Shown here: positions 60,969-64,000 of the stretch, in pieces
Numbering within the stretch: position 1 is the stretch's first letter
Layout: every line of letters begins with the position of its first letter
DNA from: Desmodesmus armatus
Taxonomy: Eukaryota > Chlorophyta > Chlorophyceae > Sphaeropleales > Scenedesmaceae
Direction: 5' to 3'
NCBI GenBank assembly: GCA_007449985.2
Contig: VIIQ02000194.1
Location: 62,001-126,000, forward strand
Length of the DNA stretch: 64,000 nt
The notes under the pieces: model-generated
The model's database searches: none
The model's input: the letters and a program-made list of their open reading frames with translations, nothing else
Told to the model about the DNA's origin: nothing
Made by a program: the position numbers and the translations under genes

Positions 60969-63010
60969 GCTGGCCTCCTGCGCACCACAATCACAGCCGC
61001 AGCAGGTGCCAGCACCACAACCTGTCGGCCACCCTGTGCCCTGGCCCCCGACCTCTTGTGAGTGGTCTGATGAGCATGATGAACGGGGTGGTGAGCGTGT
61101 TGGGAGCAGCATTCCAGCCCCAGCAGCAGCCTGGCTATGGGCAGCAGCCACTTCTAGTCGGAATTTTCGGAATTTTGACCTCTCTTTTGAAAGAGCTCGG
61201 TCTGTCGAAAGAGGCTATTCCGGAATCGAAGACCATAGAGCCCCCTCTTTCAGGAGTCGCGTGCTGGAAGAGCCCGGAAGACCCCCTCTTCCGGAACGGC
61301 GATTCGGGGGGGTCTTCCGGGAGAGGGCGGGTCTGCTGGAAGAGGGCGTGTGGAAGGCCTTGAACACACCGTTTCAGAATAGGGGTGGGCGGTTCTTCTC
61401 GCACGGGTCTTCTCGCGACCGGAAATAGCAATGTCGGATCGAGGGGTTCTTCCCGCAGGGCTGTTTCAGATGAGCCTGTAGAGCTGTTCTAGAATAGTGA
61501 TTAGTGCTGTGTCAGGCCAGCCAGGGGACAGCAGCAGCAGGTGCATGGCAGCCTGCGGTGAAGCATGCTGGGTATAGGCGGACGCTTGAGTGCTTGCCAG
61601 GCACAGACAGCAGCAAGTACAGCCAAAGCAGCAGCGACAGGTGCCAGGCACAGACAGCAGCAAGTACAGCCAGAGCAGCAGCGGCAAGTGCCAGGCACAG
61701 AGAGCAGCAGCTGCAGCCAGTGCAGCAGCAACCTGGTGTGCTACCAATAGGAAAGCTCCTTCCCCTGTAGAGAGTACATGGGCAACCCCTGAGGCTCAGC
61801 AGCTGCAGACAGTAGCCCATTACTGCAGCAGCTTGCGCTGATCAGGGCAACAGCACACTTGCAAGTGCAATTGCAGAACCTGTTTGCATAGTCACACAGT
61901 CAACACACCATGCGGTGGTGCTATAGTGCGTCGGTCAAATGCAGTAGAAGTGTCAGTGTGGTGCTGTGCAGGGCAGCTGCAGATGCTGATCACTTCAGTA
62001 TCACAGCAATAGGACCAGCCCTCGGCCATACCTGCCTACAGGTACAGAGAAGCAAGCTGTCAGCAGCTGCAGCTGCTGTTTTTGTTGCCTCAGCAAGGCA
62101 ACAAGCTGCAGCACCAGCCAAAACGCAGGCCATAGCTTGCTGCTGGCCAAACAAAGCAGCTGAACGAGTGGAGAGCTGTTGTTTCAGAAGGGTTGAGCTG
62201 CTGTACATGCACAGCTTCACCCAGTCAACGTGTCAGCAAACTGGTCGATTTGAGGGCCAACTGTCCGACGGGTACAGCGTAGCAGCTGTTTACAGCAAAC
62301 GCAAACATTGAACACATCAATTCAAGCAGCTTGCTGCTGTTAATACACGTCGTTATCGCCTTTGTTTCGAAATCGCGCTGTTGAGAGAGGGGCTTCTTCC
62401 GACACACGTCTGCAGGCTATTTCGAAAGAGCACGCTATTCCAGAATACGCCCCCCCTTGTTCCAGAACGACACTACCTTCTGACATCCCTCTTCCCGCAC
62501 ACCCCCCTTCCGACACGGCTTTCCAACAGGCCGGAAGAGGCCTCCAAAAGAGGGGTTATTCTCGTACGGCTCTTTCAAATCCTCAGCCAACTTTCCGACG
62601 TAGTGTATGCACCACAGCAGCAGCAGATTGCCGGCGCAGGTGCCGCCGTGTACCAGCAGCAGCAGCCAGGAGGGTATGCTGCACAGCCGCAGCTCCTGCC
62701 TGGCCCAGGAGGTGCTGTGTTGTGCTGTGCTGGCCAAGGGGGTTCTGCATACCCACCCCAGTAGCACTCAGTGCACCAGCAACTGTTGTTTTCTTACCCC
62801 CTCATACTTGTACTCACAGCACTGCACCATTGTTTGCAAAAGTAAAATATATGTATATGTGTGCTTCTACTACTCAGGCTTATACTGCCAAAGCAACAGC
62901 AGCAGCAGCCAGGAGCTGTGTACGTGCAGCAGCCAGGAGGGTACCCTCCACAACAGCAGTATGCGGCACAGCCACGCAGGCAGAAGGGGTCTGAGCTGTT
63001 GGCTGGAGAT
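60969..63010 (+). CDS. Pro/Gln/Gly/Tyr-rich protein, exons uncertain
   Basis: I do not recognise the family. Three plus-strand blocks share a QQ-PG(G)Y composition. They are about 60980-61057 (APQSQPQQVPAPQPVGHP, then GTGAGT), 61074-61156 (MSMMNGVVSVLGAAFQPQQQ, then PGYGQQPLL) and 62600-62730 (VYAPQQQQ, VYQQQQPGGYAAQPQLLPG). A fourth block after a CTACTCAG acceptor (62871-63005) reads LPKQQQQQPGAVYVQQPGGY, then KGSELLAGDL. Blocks two and three would read continuously if the 1.44-kb segment 61157-62599 were absent. Such repeats occur in prion-like or tail regions of many proteins, so no function can be inferred. Confidence 0.35.
61157..62599. mobile_element. Possible TIR element interrupting the QPGGY-rich coding region
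   Basis: Bounded by GTCGGAA (61157-61163) and TTCCGAC (62593-62599), which are 7-bp inverted ends. Both ~250-bp ends are dense in TTCCGGAA, TTTCGAAAGAG and CTCTTCC motifs (61157-61490 and 62365-62599), and TTTGAAAGAGC on the left is mirrored by GCTCTTTCAAA on the right. No transposase is seen. A ~54-bp tandem repeat (61590-61715) lies inside. The target duplication is unclear. Confidence 0.45.
61590..61715. repeat. Tandem repeat of about 54 bp
   Basis: GCCAGGCACAGACAGCAGCA, then AGTACAGCC(A)AAGCAGCAG, is repeated in about 2.5 units with small changes. Confidence 0.8.
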
Positions 63011-63059
63011 CTGGTCTGTCTAGAATGTGTAGTGTGCCTAGTGTTTACACTTTCTGGCC

Positions 63060-63420
63060 CCTCTGGTGTATCAGGTGCTCTATCTGGTCAATCTGGTGTG
63101 TCTGGCCTCTCTGGTAGTCTGCTGCATCTGGTGGGTCTGGTGTGTCTGGCCTCTCTGGTAGTCTGGTGCATCTGGTGGGTCAGGTATGTCTGGACTCTCT
63201 GGTAGTCTGGTGTATCTGGTGTGTCTGGCCTTTCTGGTAGTCTGGTGTATCTGGTGTGTCTTGCCTCTCTGGTAGTCTGGTGCATCAGGTGCATCTGGTG
63301 TATCTGGCCTGCCTGGTAGTCTGGTGTATCCGGTATATGTGGTGTGTCTGGCCTCTCTGGTAGTCTGGTGCATCTGGTATAACTGGTGTGTCTGGCCTCT
63401 CTAGTTGTCTGGTGCATTTG
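63060..63420. repeat. TCTGG minisatellite, orientation 2
   Basis: TCTGGTGTGTCTGGCCTCTC and TGGTAGTCTGGTG units, the reverse complement of the array at 60711-60955. The two arrays face each other about 2.1 kb apart. Confidence 0.9.
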
Positions 63421-63449
63421 GTGACTTGCTACTCTTGCTTTTCCCTTAG

Positions 63450-63607
63450 GAAAATGTGTGAATCTTAAGAATTTCCGCAGTGCAATACTATGGTTCTTCC
63501 CTTCTCTGGATTTCTGGGATAATCATCTTGAGTGGTATAAGAATAAGGTATTGGTCGGCCAGGTGACTGGGTTGATTCGTGACAGCCCTGTAGGCAGGCA
63601 TTGGTAG
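63450..63607 (+). CDS. Exon-like fragment, function unknown
   Basis: A strong acceptor (CTCTTGCTTTTCCCTTAG) is followed by an open frame reading KCVNLKNFRSAILWFFPSLD, then FWDNHLEWYKNKVLVGQVTG and TAG. The aromatic-rich composition is unlike the low-complexity surroundings. It may be a terminal exon or a fragment of a mobile element. Confidence 0.3.
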
Positions 63608-63747
63608 ATTGGCGCATGTTTGCCAGGATGAAATTGCACCTTGTTGATCAGGGTCACTTGGTCCCGACCCATTCTACCGTGCTGTGCCCAGTATGTGTTT
63701 ACCATCAAGGGCCCAAAAAATGAGAAAATATTCAAAGGTAAAGATAA

Positions 63748-64000
63748 TACAGGGATTACTTGAAAGTGTCTGACAAGGTGGCTGGGCCCACAGGGAAGTC
63801 TGGTCCTGTGCTGCAGCGCATTGTCGTGCGTGATGCATTGTGTGTGCTGGAGTCACTGTTGGAGCCGGCGTGTGTGTTTACGTGTTGTGACCTTGTCAAG
63901 TTTTTGCAGCAAGTTAAAAGCCGGCTGCATGGTTTTCGCAGCTCAACTCGCTTTGTGCAGCATGCACAAACCTATGGTGTGGACTATGTCATGCAGATAG
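63748..64000 (+). CDS. Open frame running off the window, function unknown
   Basis: Open from after TAA 63745-63747 to the last base, with no ATG until near the end, so any start is upstream or the segment is an exon. It reads YRDYLKVSDKVAGPTGKSGP, later VVRDALCVLESLLEPACVFT and VKFLQQVKSRLHGFRSSTRF. No low complexity. Not recognised; it could be a retroelement N-terminal protein or a host exon. Confidence 0.35.

Noticed and set aside
60711..63420. CRISPR-like array from regularly spaced CCAGA units
   Set aside because: Units are contiguous 9-bp repeats without unique spacers, in a eukaryotic context.

Overview
The window reads as nuclear DNA of a green alga, most likely a chlorophyte of the Chlamydomonadales type. 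The reasons are compact multi-exon genes with GT-AG introns, heavy CAG/CTG (poly-Gln/Ala/Ser) tracts inside genes and introns, TTTAGGG-type interstitial telomere motifs, a TGTAA-type poly(A) signal, and families (FAS1, F-box/LRR, CYP, SDR, L1-like LINEs) common in such genomes. I cannot fix the species. No bacterial operon, rRNA, tRNA or CRISPR was seen.

Layout. 1-3.4 kb: 3' part of a tropinone-reductase-like SDR gene (+). 4.2-14.5 kb: a cytochrome P450 gene (+) that I can reconstruct exon by exon, from membrane anchor to haem loop, with two apparent 1-nt deletions. Its 3.7-kb intron 3 holds an antisense coding-like segment. Both genes carry extra partial copies of exon edges beside the real splice sites. 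14.5-20.7 kb: repeats, palindromes, MITE-like and telomere-like motifs, and one low-complexity minus-strand frame. 20.8-22.7 kb: a disabled F-box/LRR gene. 22.9-27.3 kb: nested repeats and a truncated retroelement copy.

27.9-36.3 kb (minus strand): the most unusual object, a 2.4-kilo-residue Ty3/gypsy-like polyprotein. In order it contains a retropepsin-like region, two 2A-like ribosome-skipping motifs, a multi-membrane-segment insert, RT-RNase H, a C5 DNA-methyltransferase domain, an integrase, a PHD finger and a terminal Rossmann/methyltransferase-like segment. A separate RS-repeat ORF follows 26 bp after its stop.

37.0-59.8 kb: a giant inverted duplication centred near 51,452 with a 77-bp unique spacer. 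Each arm carries one intact nine-exon gene for a secreted protein with two FAS1 domains, so the two genes stand head to head. Outside them, each arm carries the same internally deleted LINE. The left arm alone has a full-length 6.2-kb LINE (ORF1 and ORF2 overlapping at ATGA) in FAS1 intron 4. The right arm alone has two tiny 5'-truncated LINE tails with 5-bp target duplications. The other arm supplies the empty site in each case.

60.4-64.0 kb: minisatellites in opposite orientations around a Pro/Gln/Gly/Tyr-rich coding region interrupted by a 1.4-kb TIR-like element, then an open frame running off the window. The selfish elements explain most of the structure. The host genes (SDR, P450, F-box/LRR, FAS1) share no evident pathway.
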